From NCBI GenBank assembly GCA_902628195.1, contig CACOLY010000001.1, forward strand, positions 62,001 through 126,000: 64,000 nt of DNA, given 5' to 3'. The stretch comes from an uncultured Pelagibacteraceae bacterium. Its GTDB lineage: Bacteria > Pseudomonadota > Alphaproteobacteria > Pelagibacterales > Pelagibacteraceae. The stretch's first letter is position 1. The number at the start of each line of letters is the position of its first letter. The notes beneath the pieces were generated by a model. That model was not told the origin of the DNA. It was given only the letters and a program-made list of their open reading frames with translations, and did not search any database. This document shows positions 37,912-46,217 of the stretch, one piece after another. The position numbers and the translations under genes are program-made.

Positions 37912-39224
37912 TTACCTGCAACAACCATTCCCTCTATAAGCATGGTTGGTGAGTTAGTTGCATATTTGAATTCCAGGTCATTTGCTAAGATAATATTTTG
38001 AAACATATCTTTAAAATTACCTGCTATGGTAATTTCATTTATTGGATACTTAAACTCTCCGTTTTCTACTAAAAAACCAGTTGCTCCTACTGAATAATCT
38101 CCAGTTACAATATTACTTCCATGACCTATGGTTTCTGTAATATAAAGACTTTTTGAATTCGAATTCAATAAATCTTTAAAACTAATATTTCCATTTTCAA
38201 AATAAAGATTACTTGTTCCACCACATCTTCCGTTAGATTTAAGATTTAATTTTTTTCCATTATAAGTATCAATCAGATAATGTTTCAAAATTCCTTGATC
38301 CACTAGTTTAAGTGTATCGGTCCTTACTCCTTCACTATCAAAATTTCTTGAGCCTAAACCTTTAAGTATATCGGGTTTGTCAAATATGTTAATTTTATCT
38401 GAAAATATTTTTTGATTAACTTTATCCTTTAAAAAAGAAGTGCCTCTTGATATCGCTGATGAAGAAATAGCATTTGTAAAAGTACTTAAAATTCCCTTAG
38501 CTATTCTTTTATCAAAAATTATGGAAATTTTTTCACTTCCAATTTTTTTTGGACTTAGTTTTCTAATAGTTTGATTTGCAGCTAATTTACCTAATTCATC
38601 TGCGTCATCCAGGTCTTTAAGAAAACATTTACTAGAGTATTCATAATCTCTTTCCATACTTTTTTCATCTTTTGCGACAGTTACACTTGAAGCTGTGAAT
38701 GAAGATGTTTTGTAACCATTACAAAAACCATCAGTGTTAGCTAAAACAAAATTAGACTTATTTTGAGTGAAACTAGATTCGGTGTTGACAATTTTTTTAT
38801 CATTGGAAGCAGATTCTTCTAATTTTTTTAAGTAATTTATTTTTTGATCATTCTCTATATGAGTGTCATCATATAAATCTAAATCTTTTACTTCTTTTGC
38901 TAATAAATCTCTGTCTGGTAAAGAATTGTATTCATCCTCAGGAGTATTTTTCGTAGTCTCAACACATTTCTCGATTAAAATATTTAGGTTTTCATTGAGC
39001 AAATTAGAGGAAGATATTGATGATTTTTTTTTACCAATGTAAGTCGTAATACTTATACCTAGATCATCTGACCTATTAGACTCATCTAATTTTTTATTTC
39101 TAAAATTAACAGTTTCAGAAACTGAGTTCTTTACAACTACACTTGAGTCGGTTGCACCTAATGTGTTAGCTAAATCTAAACAGTATGTCGCTTTTTTCTT
39201 TAAAAATTCTTGATCTTTAACCAT
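37908..39224 (-). CDS. pmbA: TldE/PmbA metalloprotease partner subunit
   Basis: A 438-aa protein of the TldD/PmbA family without the HExxxH metal motif, as expected for TldE. The C-terminal GATGFLVENGEFKYPINEIT block, with IAGNFKDMF, is characteristic. With TldD it forms a heterodimeric protease that degrades unfolded peptides, such as antitoxin or microcin precursors, in E. coli. It directly follows tldD with no gap, which supports obligate pairing. Confidence 0.93.
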   Translation of the reverse strand: MVKDQEFLKKKATYCLDLANTLGATDSSVVVKNSVSETVNFRNKKLDESNRSDDLGISITTYIGKKKSSISSSNLLNENLNILIEKCVETTKNTPEDEYNSLPDRDLLAKEVKDLDLYDDTHIENDQKINYLKKLEESASNDKKIVNTESSFTQNKSNFVLANTDGFCNGYKTSSFTASSVTVAKDEKSMERDYEYSSKCFLKDLDDADELGKLAANQTIRKLSPKKIGSEKISIIFDKRIAKGILSTFTNAISSSAISRGTSFLKDKVNQKIFSDKINIFDKPDILKGLGSRNFDSEGVRTDTLKLVDQGILKHYLIDTYNGKKLNLKSNGRCGGTSNLYFENGNISFKDLLNSNSKSLYITETIGHGSNIVTGDYSVGATGFLVENGEFKYPINEITIAGNFKDMFQNIILANDLEFKYATNSPTMLIEGMVVAGK

Positions 39225-40646
39225 TTAAAGTTTAGTGCCACCCACAGTCATCTTGTTGATTAATATAGATGGTTGCGCAACACCTACCGGAACGCCTTGT
39301 CCGGCTTTGCCACATGTTCCAATACCAGGATCCATCATCATATCATTCCCAACCATAGAAACCTCTTTTAAAATTGAAGGACCGTCTCCAATTAGCGTTG
39401 CACCTTTAATCGGTGATCCAATTTTACCGTTAACAATTTCATAAGCTTCAGTGCAATTGAATACAAATTTTCCAGATGTAATATCAACTTGTCCACCACC
39501 AAAACTTACTGCAAAAATACCTTTATCGACAGCTTTAATCATTTCTTCTTGAGTGTGATTACCGCTTAGCATCATCGTATTTCTCATTCTTGGTAGTACT
39601 ATATGTCTGTAGTTTTCTCTTCTTCCGCTACCAGTAGACCTCGTTTTCATTAAACGTGCATTTAATCTGTCTTGCATGAAATTTTTTAAAATTCCATTTT
39701 CAATTAAAACAGTTTTTTCTGTTGGTGTTCCCTCATCATCAATTGTAAGACTGCCTCTTCTATTATCAATAGTACCATCGTCAATAATTGTAACTCCTTC
39801 ACTTGCAACTTTTTGGCCCATCAAATTGTGAAAAGCTGAAGTTTTCTTTCTATTGAAATCTCCTTCAAGACCATGGCCAACAGCTTCATGGATTAAAATT
39901 GCTGGCCAACCAGGCCCTAGTACAACTTTCATTTCACCAGCTGGCGCTGGTTTGCTCTCTAAATTTACTGATGCTATCCTTAAAGCCTCATCACAAACAT
40001 TTTTCCAATTATCATCTTTTAAATACGTGTCGTAAGATTGTCTACCACCAACACCATATACACCTGTTTCCTTTCTGCCATTTTTTTCAAGCATAACTGA
40101 TACATTAAATCTTATCAAAGGACGGACATCTGATAAAGTTTCTCCACCAGATCTTATTATTTCTACAGACTTTTGTTCTCCCAAAAAATTAGCAGTAACT
40201 TGTTTAATCTTATCACTTTTAGATCTTAAATAATTGTTTACATCAGTGAGTATTTTAATTTTTTCATTCAGAGACTTTTGTTCAATAGGGTTTATATTTT
40301 CGTAGTATTTTTTATTTGATTTAGGAATTTCGTAATTATAAGTACCTTTAGCTGACTTTAGTGTTGACTTTAAATTTTCTGAAGATTGTTTCAAGGAATT
40401 CTTTGAAATTTCATTAGAGTGAGAATAAGCAACCACTTCATTAGAAATGGCTCGAAATCCAAATCCTAAGTCAGAATTATAACTGGAATTTTTAATTTTA
40501 TTATCATCTAATAAGATTGACTCAGATTTCGAATTTTCTAAGTATAATTCGCCATCATCACATTTTTGTAAGGTCTCAGAAATAATATTTTCAGCTTCAC
40601 TTCTGGACAAATCAGATTTTTCGAAGAAATTACTCATATAAGACAT
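39225..40646 (-). CDS. tldD: TldD metalloprotease catalytic subunit
   Basis: A 473-aa protein carrying the zinc-binding HEAVGHGLEGD motif, with SGSGRRENYRHIVLPRMRNT and the final cysteine-containing GIGTCGKAGQGVPVGVAQPS region conserved in TldD. It is the catalytic half of the TldD-TldE protease. A second ATG three codons downstream (40637) is an alternative start. No bacteriocin or toxin-antitoxin substrate is nearby. Confidence 0.94.
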   Translation of the reverse strand: MSYMSNFFEKSDLSRSEAENIISETLQKCDDGELYLENSKSESILLDDNKIKNSSYNSDLGFGFRAISNEVVAYSHSNEISKNSLKQSSENLKSTLKSAKGTYNYEIPKSNKKYYENINPIEQKSLNEKIKILTDVNNYLRSKSDKIKQVTANFLGEQKSVEIIRSGGETLSDVRPLIRFNVSVMLEKNGRKETGVYGVGGRQSYDTYLKDDNWKNVCDEALRIASVNLESKPAPAGEMKVVLGPGWPAILIHEAVGHGLEGDFNRKKTSAFHNLMGQKVASEGVTIIDDGTIDNRRGSLTIDDEGTPTEKTVLIENGILKNFMQDRLNARLMKTRSTGSGRRENYRHIVLPRMRNTMMLSGNHTQEEMIKAVDKGIFAVSFGGGQVDITSGKFVFNCTEAYEIVNGKIGSPIKGATLIGDGPSILKEVSMVGNDMMMDPGIGTCGKAGQGVPVGVAQPSILINKMTVGGTKL

Positions 40647-40731
40647 TAAATAGTTTGTTTCATAGAATTTTCAACTAGAGTATTTTACGCATGTACATAT
40701 ATGACACAAATTTGTAATAAATTCTCTTAAT

Positions 40732-41079
40732 ATGAAAGTTTATTTTAATAATTCTTGTAAAATTTGTAAGGCCGAAATTGATCTTTATAAAAAAGAAAAA
40801 ATAGATGAAATTGATTGGGTCGATATTACAGATAATGAGTTGGCTGAAAAGGAAACTTCAAAGAACAGTAAAGAACTTTTAAGAAGACTTCATGTCAAAG
40901 ATGGTGAAAAAGTTTTGGGTGGTGCAGAGGCATTTTTATTATTATGGAAAAAAATGCCAAAATATAAATTTCTTTATAATTTTTTTAAATTGCCAATTAT
41001 TTTTAATTTATTTTCAATAATTTATGAAATAGTTGCTTTCTTTCTTTACATAAAAAATAAAAAACAATTAAAAAATTAA
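40732..41079 (+). CDS. DCC-family (DUF393) thiol-disulfide oxidoreductase-like protein
   Basis: A 115-aa protein beginning VYFNNSCKICKAEIDLYKK. The CKIC pair stands where thioredoxin-like DUF393 proteins carry their active-site cysteines, and WVDITD follows as in that family. Residues 75-108 are hydrophobic and may be membrane-associated. The substrate is unknown. Its stop shares TTAA with the convergent membrane-protein gene. Confidence 0.8.
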   Translation: MKVYFNNSCKICKAEIDLYKKEKIDEIDWVDITDNELAEKETSKNSKELLRRLHVKDGEKVLGGAEAFLLLWKKMPKYKFLYNFFKLPIIFNLFSIIYEIVAFFLYIKNKKQLKN

Positions 41080-41369
41080 TCAAAAAAAAATAATAAAAAT
41101 TTACTTAAGACTGACATAGAAGCTATAAACATAATTAAAACTATTGAGTACATTATCAAAACAATCTTATTTTTTTTTCTTCTAAGTCTTACAAAATCTT
41201 TATCATCTAAATCGGAGATGTCTCTCTCCCCTACTACAGGATAGTCGTAAGTAAATCTCCAAGTGCTGTCTCCAAGTCTAGGGTCTAAATTATTATAATA
41301 TGAAATCCAAGCTAATGTATATTTTAATATTAAATAAAGAATTATTAAAAAAATTGTGCCTAAAATCAT
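41076..41369 (-). CDS. Hypothetical membrane protein, 97 aa
   Basis: Two hydrophobic helices (about residues 2-20 and 69-96) flank a hydrophilic middle with DPRLGDSTWRFTYDYPVVGE and an acidic-basic switch (DLDDKDFVRLRRKKNK). I recognise no family. The architecture suggests a small inner-membrane protein with a loop domain of about 50 residues. It lies 29 nt downstream of the lysine-rich coiled-coil gene in the same direction, so co-transcription is likely. Confidence 0.7.
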   Translation of the reverse strand: MILGTIFLIILYLILKYTLAWISYYNNLDPRLGDSTWRFTYDYPVVGERDISDLDDKDFVRLRRKKNKIVLIMYSIVLIMFIASMSVLSKFLLFFFD

Positions 41370-41398
41370 TCAAGATAATACATAATTAAAAAAAAAAA

Positions 41399-42589
41399 TT
41401 AATTAATATTTTTTTGTCTTTTTCTTGCAATCAATTGAGTTAAAGAGTCAACCATTGTGTCTGAGGCTTTAAATATATCAACACTTCTAAATTCATGAGA
41501 AATATTTTTTTCTGGATTTGTTTTATCCTCAATTATTATACCTTTATCTGGTGAGTTATCTTTTATATAAATAAGTAATAACCATTCTTCATCCTCAGAC
41601 TCATCCCATTTAATAAACACTTCACCAGTTTCAAATCTTCTGTCAATACATCGAAAGATAGACATATTTCTTGTAATGTGTCTTTTATTAAGTTGAAATA
41701 CTAAACTGCTTGCACTTCTATAAAAACTTTCTAATGCAAATTCTATTTTCTGTCTTGCTATAGTATATTCTTTCTCTTTTGTTAATAAGGTTTCTCTATC
41801 TTCATCTCCTTGAAGCTTAATTCCAAGAGCTTCGACTCTTTCTTTAATTTTTTGATCTCTTATAATTCTATATTTTTCTTTTAGCTTATCGATTCTATCT
41901 TGCAATCCAGCATAATCTTCTCTTTTTTCTTGAAGTGAAATTTTTTCTAACTTCTCTAATTCTTTAACCTCTCTTATTCTAAATTTTTCTATCTGCTTAT
42001 CTAATTTTAATTGCTTTAAAAATTGTTTTTGTTTTTCAGCTTGCTCTATTCTCAAAAGAGCTTGTTCTTTTCGTAAAAAAAGTTTTATGTCTTTTGTTCT
42101 TTGTTTTTCTATTCTAGCTTCTTCTTTAAGTTCTTGTTCTTTAAGTTTGAGTCTTAAAGTGTTTTCCTCTTGTTTTTTTCTCTCTAATTCTAATTTTATT
42201 TTTCTCTCATTTTCAATTTTTTCCAATTTCAATCTTCTTTTTTCATCTTTTTTTAAAATTTTATAATTGGAAATTGTCTCAGAAATTTTATCAAAAAAAC
42301 CTTGAATATATTTTTCTAGATTAAAGTTAATCTTAAAATTAAAATCTGGCTTGAGAGCTATCTGTAATTTGACTAATTTTAAAGCTAAACTATCTTTTTT
42401 TGCATTTGTTGCATTTTGATCATATTTTTTTTTATTTATTCTTTTTAACTTAATTTTTTTTGATTTTTTCTTTAATGACTTTATATGTTTTTTTTTTGGT
42501 TTTTTTCTTGGTTTTTTTAGTCTTTTGATCTTTTTAATTTTTGAGGTTTTTTTCCTAATCTTTTTAGATTTTTTTTGTTTTTTTTTCAT
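41399..42589 (-). CDS. Lysine-rich coiled-coil protein of unknown function, 396 aa
   Basis: The protein has three parts. Residues 1-57 are almost only Lys, Arg and a few Ile/Leu/Ser, resembling a nucleic-acid-binding tail. Residues about 100-280 are a long charged coiled coil (runs such as KLEKIENERKIKLELERK). Residues about 285-396 look like a folded domain with aromatic and acidic strands (GEVFIKWDESEDEEWLLLIY). It resembles no family I know. The gene follows cfa by 29 nt and precedes a small membrane-protein gene. The A-tract coding of the N-terminus could promote slippage, but the frame is intact. Confidence 0.75.
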   Translation of the reverse strand: MKKKQKKSKKIRKKTSKIKKIKRLKKPRKKPKKKHIKSLKKKSKKIKLKRINKKKYDQNATNAKKDSLALKLVKLQIALKPDFNFKINFNLEKYIQGFFDKISETISNYKILKKDEKRRLKLEKIENERKIKLELERKKQEENTLRLKLKEQELKEEARIEKQRTKDIKLFLRKEQALLRIEQAEKQKQFLKQLKLDKQIEKFRIREVKELEKLEKISLQEKREDYAGLQDRIDKLKEKYRIIRDQKIKERVEALGIKLQGDEDRETLLTKEKEYTIARQKIEFALESFYRSASSLVFQLNKRHITRNMSIFRCIDRRFETGEVFIKWDESEDEEWLLLIYIKDNSPDKGIIIEDKTNPEKNISHEFRSVDIFKASDTMVDSLTQLIARKRQKNIN

Positions 42590-42618
42590 TATCGAGAAAG
42601 TTTAATTCTATCAATAAT

Positions 42619-43806
42619 TTATTGATAAATATAGTCCCTAGTGACAGGTGTTGATTTATAATTTTTTGTAAGTTGAAATTGATAAACAACTTGATCACCC
42701 CACTTAAATGCCATTTCACAACCAGCAAGATAAAATTCCCACATTCTAAAAAACTTATCATCAAACATTTTCACAATTTTTTCTTTATTTTTAATACAAT
42801 TTTCTTTCCAATGTCTTAATGTGTGTGAATAGTGAAGTCTTAAAACTTCAATATCAGTAACAATTAAACCTGCTTTTTCTATTGGCGTTGTTACTTCACT
42901 CAAACTTGGAGTGTACCCACCGGGAAAAATATATTTTGTTATCCATGGATGTGGGTCTCTTGGTGGATTAACAGATCCGATTGTATGAATTAGAGAAATG
43001 CCATCATCTTTTAATAAATTTTCTATCTGATTGAAAAATTTTTTATAAAATTTTCTTCCAACATGTTCAAACATTCCAACACTTACTATTCTATCAAATT
43101 TTTCCTTTAACTCCCTATAATCCATTAATTTAAATTTTACCTGATTTTCCAAATTCATTTCTTTTGCTTTTTGATTACAATAATCAAATTGATTATTAGA
43201 TAATGTAATACCTGTAACTTCACATTCAGCACTTTTAGCAATATCAATTGCTAATGAGCCCCAACCGCATCCTATATCTAAAACTTTTTGATTTGGTTTT
43301 ATATTTAATTTTTTAATTATGTGCTGAATTTTATTATTTTGAGCAGTTTCAAGACTATCAGTTTCTTTTTTGAAATAAGCACATGAATACTGTCGCTTTG
43401 GATCTAAAAATAAATCATATAAGTCATCTTTAATATCATAATGATGTGATACATTCATTTTAGATTTTTTTATAAAATTAAAGTTTGTTAAATATCTGTA
43501 AGACCCTCTTAATCTATTAATTAAATAGCTAAAGAAATTCAAATCACCTCTACCAAAATTCATTAAAGCTAAATCTAAAAAATCTGTTAAAGTACCATTT
43601 TCAATTATAATTTCTCTATTAGTGTATGCTTCACCAAAATATAAATCAGGATGAATTAATAATTTGTAATGAAGGCTTTTATTTAGAATTCTTAATTTAA
43701 TTGGATTGGTTACAGGTTTACCGATTATGTACTCTTTTGAATTGGCATCAATCAAAATAAAACCACCTTGTTTAAAAACATTGTTAAGAAATCTTGCTAG
43801 TTGCAT
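42619..43806 (-). CDS. cfa: Cyclopropane-fatty-acyl-phospholipid synthase
   Basis: A 395-aa SAM-dependent methyltransferase with YSCAYFK, the SAM-binding VLDIGCGWGSLAIDIA and FDRIVSVGMFEHVG. The C-terminal FYLAGCEMAFKWGDQVVYQ carries the active-site cysteine of Cfa enzymes. It adds a methylene bridge to unsaturated membrane lipids. It starts 2 nt after the DapA-like gene, which is unusual company. Confidence 0.93.
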   Translation of the reverse strand: MQLARFLNNVFKQGGFILIDANSKEYIIGKPVTNPIKLRILNKSLHYKLLIHPDLYFGEAYTNREIIIENGTLTDFLDLALMNFGRGDLNFFSYLINRLRGSYRYLTNFNFIKKSKMNVSHHYDIKDDLYDLFLDPKRQYSCAYFKKETDSLETAQNNKIQHIIKKLNIKPNQKVLDIGCGWGSLAIDIAKSAECEVTGITLSNNQFDYCNQKAKEMNLENQVKFKLMDYRELKEKFDRIVSVGMFEHVGRKFYKKFFNQIENLLKDDGISLIHTIGSVNPPRDPHPWITKYIFPGGYTPSLSEVTTPIEKAGLIVTDIEVLRLHYSHTLRHWKENCIKNKEKIVKMFDDKFFRMWEFYLAGCEMAFKWGDQVVYQFQLTKNYKSTPVTRDYIYQ

Positions 43807-43807
43807 A

Positions 43808-44692
43808 TTAAGCTGCCTTTGAAGATTTAGTTGTAAAATTTAAATTTTTTAAAGCCTCCATTAAATTTGTTTCTTCTGATTTATTTAAAAGTCTTAATGG
43901 AGGTAAAATATTTTTATAAATTTGATTTTCATGAGAGCAAAAAGTATGTAATCCAGAAATCAAATTATATTTATCAAAAACTTTTCTAACATCACATAAT
44001 TTTTGATTTAATGATTGATCTGTACCTGAAAAAAAATCATCATAAACCTTTCTAGACATTTGAGCTGTCACGTTACAAGTTGCCGTAATTATGCCAGAAC
44101 ATCCTAATTCTAAACCTTTTAATAATTTTAATTCTGATCCTGGGAATACTGAAAAATTTTCTAAATTTAATTTTTCATATAAATTATAACTACTATCTTT
44201 TACACCCACAATTTGGTCAGGAAATTTTTTTACAAGAACGTTGATACATTCTATACTAAACTTGTATCCACTTAATTTTTCAAAATTATAAAGAATTATT
44301 TTACAATCTGGAACTGATTCTAATATTTTTGTATAAAATTCTATTACTTCAGCATCTTCATACTTATAATACGCTGGGGGCATGATGAGAAATTTATCAA
44401 AACTTAATGAAGAAGCTACTTTCATAAAATTGATTGTTTCACCTAATGAATTTAAACCTGTGCCTATTAAATGTTTACTTTTATATTTACTTTTTGACAA
44501 TTCATTTAATAATTTAATTTTTTCTGAGACTGATATTAATTGAGACTGGCCTGTACTGCCGAAAATTGCAGTTCCATGACAACCTTCATCTATTAACTTT
44601 TCAGCATGTTCTATTGTTTTTTTTACATTTAAACTTAAATCAGGATTTAAAACTGACATTGTAGCTGCATAAATTCCACTTATTTTTGTCAT
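43808..44692 (-). CDS. DapA/NanA-family class I aldolase (dihydrodipicolinate synthase-like)
   Basis: A 294-aa TIM-barrel aldolase. The Schiff-base lysine is in IVGVKDSSYN, and the tyrosine in IILYNFEKLSG. The phosphate or carboxylate-binding GTTGE loop reads GSTGQ here, so the glutamate is replaced. That argues against true 4-hydroxy-tetrahydrodipicolinate synthase and for another pyruvate-dependent aldolase or lyase. It precedes cfa by 2 nt. Substrate is unknown. Confidence 0.85.
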   Translation of the reverse strand: MTKISGIYAATMSVLNPDLSLNVKKTIEHAEKLIDEGCHGTAIFGSTGQSQLISVSEKIKLLNELSKSKYKSKHLIGTGLNSLGETINFMKVASSLSFDKFLIMPPAYYKYEDAEVIEFYTKILESVPDCKIILYNFEKLSGYKFSIECINVLVKKFPDQIVGVKDSSYNLYEKLNLENFSVFPGSELKLLKGLELGCSGIITATCNVTAQMSRKVYDDFFSGTDQSLNQKLCDVRKVFDKYNLISGLHTFCSHENQIYKNILPPLRLLNKSEETNLMEALKNLNFTTKSSKAA

Positions 44693-44741
44693 AATAAAAA
44701 TTTATATAAAAAATATACTTAGTAAAGTTTATAAATACCAT

Positions 44742-45704
44742 ATGAAAATTTTAGCGATTCAGAATAGAATGGGTATTGGAGATACTGTTATTTTTTTACC
44801 TTTTATCAAGGCTCTGTCCAAAAAATATAATTCACCTATTAGTTTACTTGTAAAAGATAGCTCAAAAGCAAACCAATATTTATTTGAAACTGATTATATA
44901 GATGAAATTCTTATTTTAAAAAGAGATAGTAAAAATGACAACACGCATGATGGTTTTTTTGGAAGTTTAAATTTAATTAAAGATTTAAAAAGATATAATT
45001 TTAAAAAAGTTTTTATCTTTAATTCCTCTCTCAGATTTAATCTAATTACACGATTTTCAAATATTCCTGAAATTTACCAATACCCATTATTTAACAAACA
45101 CAAGCAACACATTACAAATACTCCAAAAAAATTCTTAAAAGATAAATTAAATTTAGAAGTAAATGAAGACCCTAATATACAAATCAATAATTTATCTATT
45201 AACAAAACAAAGGAACAATTTAAAATGGAGAATAATGAATTAAATATACTTTTAGGTATAGGTGGATCTGGACCCACAAAAAGAATTCCCTCAAGAGTAT
45301 TTTTAGATGTTATTGAAAAAATTTCTAAAATTAAAAAATGTAAATTTTTCCTTGCCACAGGTAAAGCAAATGAAGAAAGGATTCTGTTAAATGAAATACT
45401 TAATTCAAAATTTAAGGAATTTTGTGTTCCTTTAGATGAATTTTCAATTAAAGAAACTTTACCGATCATTAAAAATTGTGATTTATCGATTTGCAATGAC
45501 TCAAGCTTTAGTCATTTGTCTGCTGCTTTAGATGTTAAAACCATTACTTTAATGGCAGATACTCCTTTGATTTATGGAAGTTACAGCTCAAAAATGTTTC
45601 CTATAATACCTGATGGAGAAAAAACAGTTGGTCATAATACTTTAGGTAAAGAAAAAATTAATCCACAAAAAATTTTTGACAAAATAATTGAAATAATAAA
45701 TTAA
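44742..45704 (+). CDS. Glycosyltransferase family 9 (heptosyltransferase-like)
   Basis: A 320-aa GT-B enzyme. The N-terminal QNRMGIGDTVIFLPFIKAL segment and the C-terminal donor-binding GIGGSGPTKRIPS and CNDSSFSHLSAALDVKTI match the heptosyltransferase family that builds LPS core. It stands away from the lipid A block at 18-23 kb. Donor and acceptor are not predictable. Its stop shares TTAA with the convergent J-domain gene. Confidence 0.85.
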   Translation: MKILAIQNRMGIGDTVIFLPFIKALSKKYNSPISLLVKDSSKANQYLFETDYIDEILILKRDSKNDNTHDGFFGSLNLIKDLKRYNFKKVFIFNSSLRFNLITRFSNIPEIYQYPLFNKHKQHITNTPKKFLKDKLNLEVNEDPNIQINNLSINKTKEQFKMENNELNILLGIGGSGPTKRIPSRVFLDVIEKISKIKKCKFFLATGKANEERILLNEILNSKFKEFCVPLDEFSIKETLPIIKNCDLSICNDSSFSHLSAALDVKTITLMADTPLIYGSYSSKMFPIIPDGEKTVGHNTLGKEKINPQKIFDKIIEIIN

Positions 45705-46204
45705 GAAATATCATTTAAAACTATATCTTTGGCCTCATTAACTATTGAAGAAAGTCTAGATGTTTCGGGAGAAATATCGGGATGAATTTTTTTTTGTATC
45801 TTTACATAAGCCTTATGTACATCATCTTTGGTAACTTTTTTATTCATATCTAAATTTAAAATTTTATATGCTTCTGAAACAGAAATAGATGATTGATTAT
45901 TTGTATTTGTTTGGTTAAAAGAAAATCTTCCTGACCTTCTTAAAGTTTGGATTAATCTAAAGAGTGATATCAATTGAAAAATTGACAAACCTTTTAACTT
46001 TAATAAAGCAAGGCTTGCTAAAGTAAGAGGTAAAGTCAATAAGAATCTGCCACCAATAGCAAATAAAATTGCTAAAAATATTAAACCAACTATTATCAAA
46101 ATTCTTAAAGTTTTAGATATTTTTTTTGATGAAATATTACTTACAAACTTCAACAAGAAATAAAAAATGGTCAATATTAATACTGTATAAATTATTATAT
46201 TCAT
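45701..46204 (-). CDS. Membrane-anchored J-domain protein (Pam18/DjlA-like)
   Basis: A 167-aa protein with N-terminal hydrophobic segments (about residues 3-15 and 32-68) and a short C-terminal J domain: SVSEAYKILNLDMN, then an HPD tripeptide in KIQKKIHPDISPE. It would stimulate DnaK at the membrane, resembling the mitochondrial Pam18/Tim14 arrangement found in alphaproteobacteria. It is divergent from oligopeptidase B. Confidence 0.85.
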   Translation of the reverse strand: MNIIIYTVLILTIFYFLLKFVSNISSKKISKTLRILIIVGLIFLAILFAIGGRFLLTLPLTLASLALLKLKGLSIFQLISLFRLIQTLRRSGRFSFNQTNTNNQSSISVSEAYKILNLDMNKKVTKDDVHKAYVKIQKKIHPDISPETSRLSSIVNEAKDIVLNDIS

Positions 46205-46217
46205 ATATTTGTACGTT

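Noticed and set aside
40647-40731. Regulatory RNA in the tldD-DUF393 divergent spacer
   Set aside because: The spacer is A+T-rich and short, with no stem of note; ordinary divergent promoters suffice.
42564-42764. 66-codon frame overlapping the cfa 3' end
   Set aside because: It covers the conserved Cfa C-terminus (AGCEMAFKWG) in another frame and has no ribosome site.
45074-45496. 140-codon minus-strand frame inside the glycosyltransferase gene
   Set aside because: It is antisense to the GT9 donor-binding region and shows no plausible domain.
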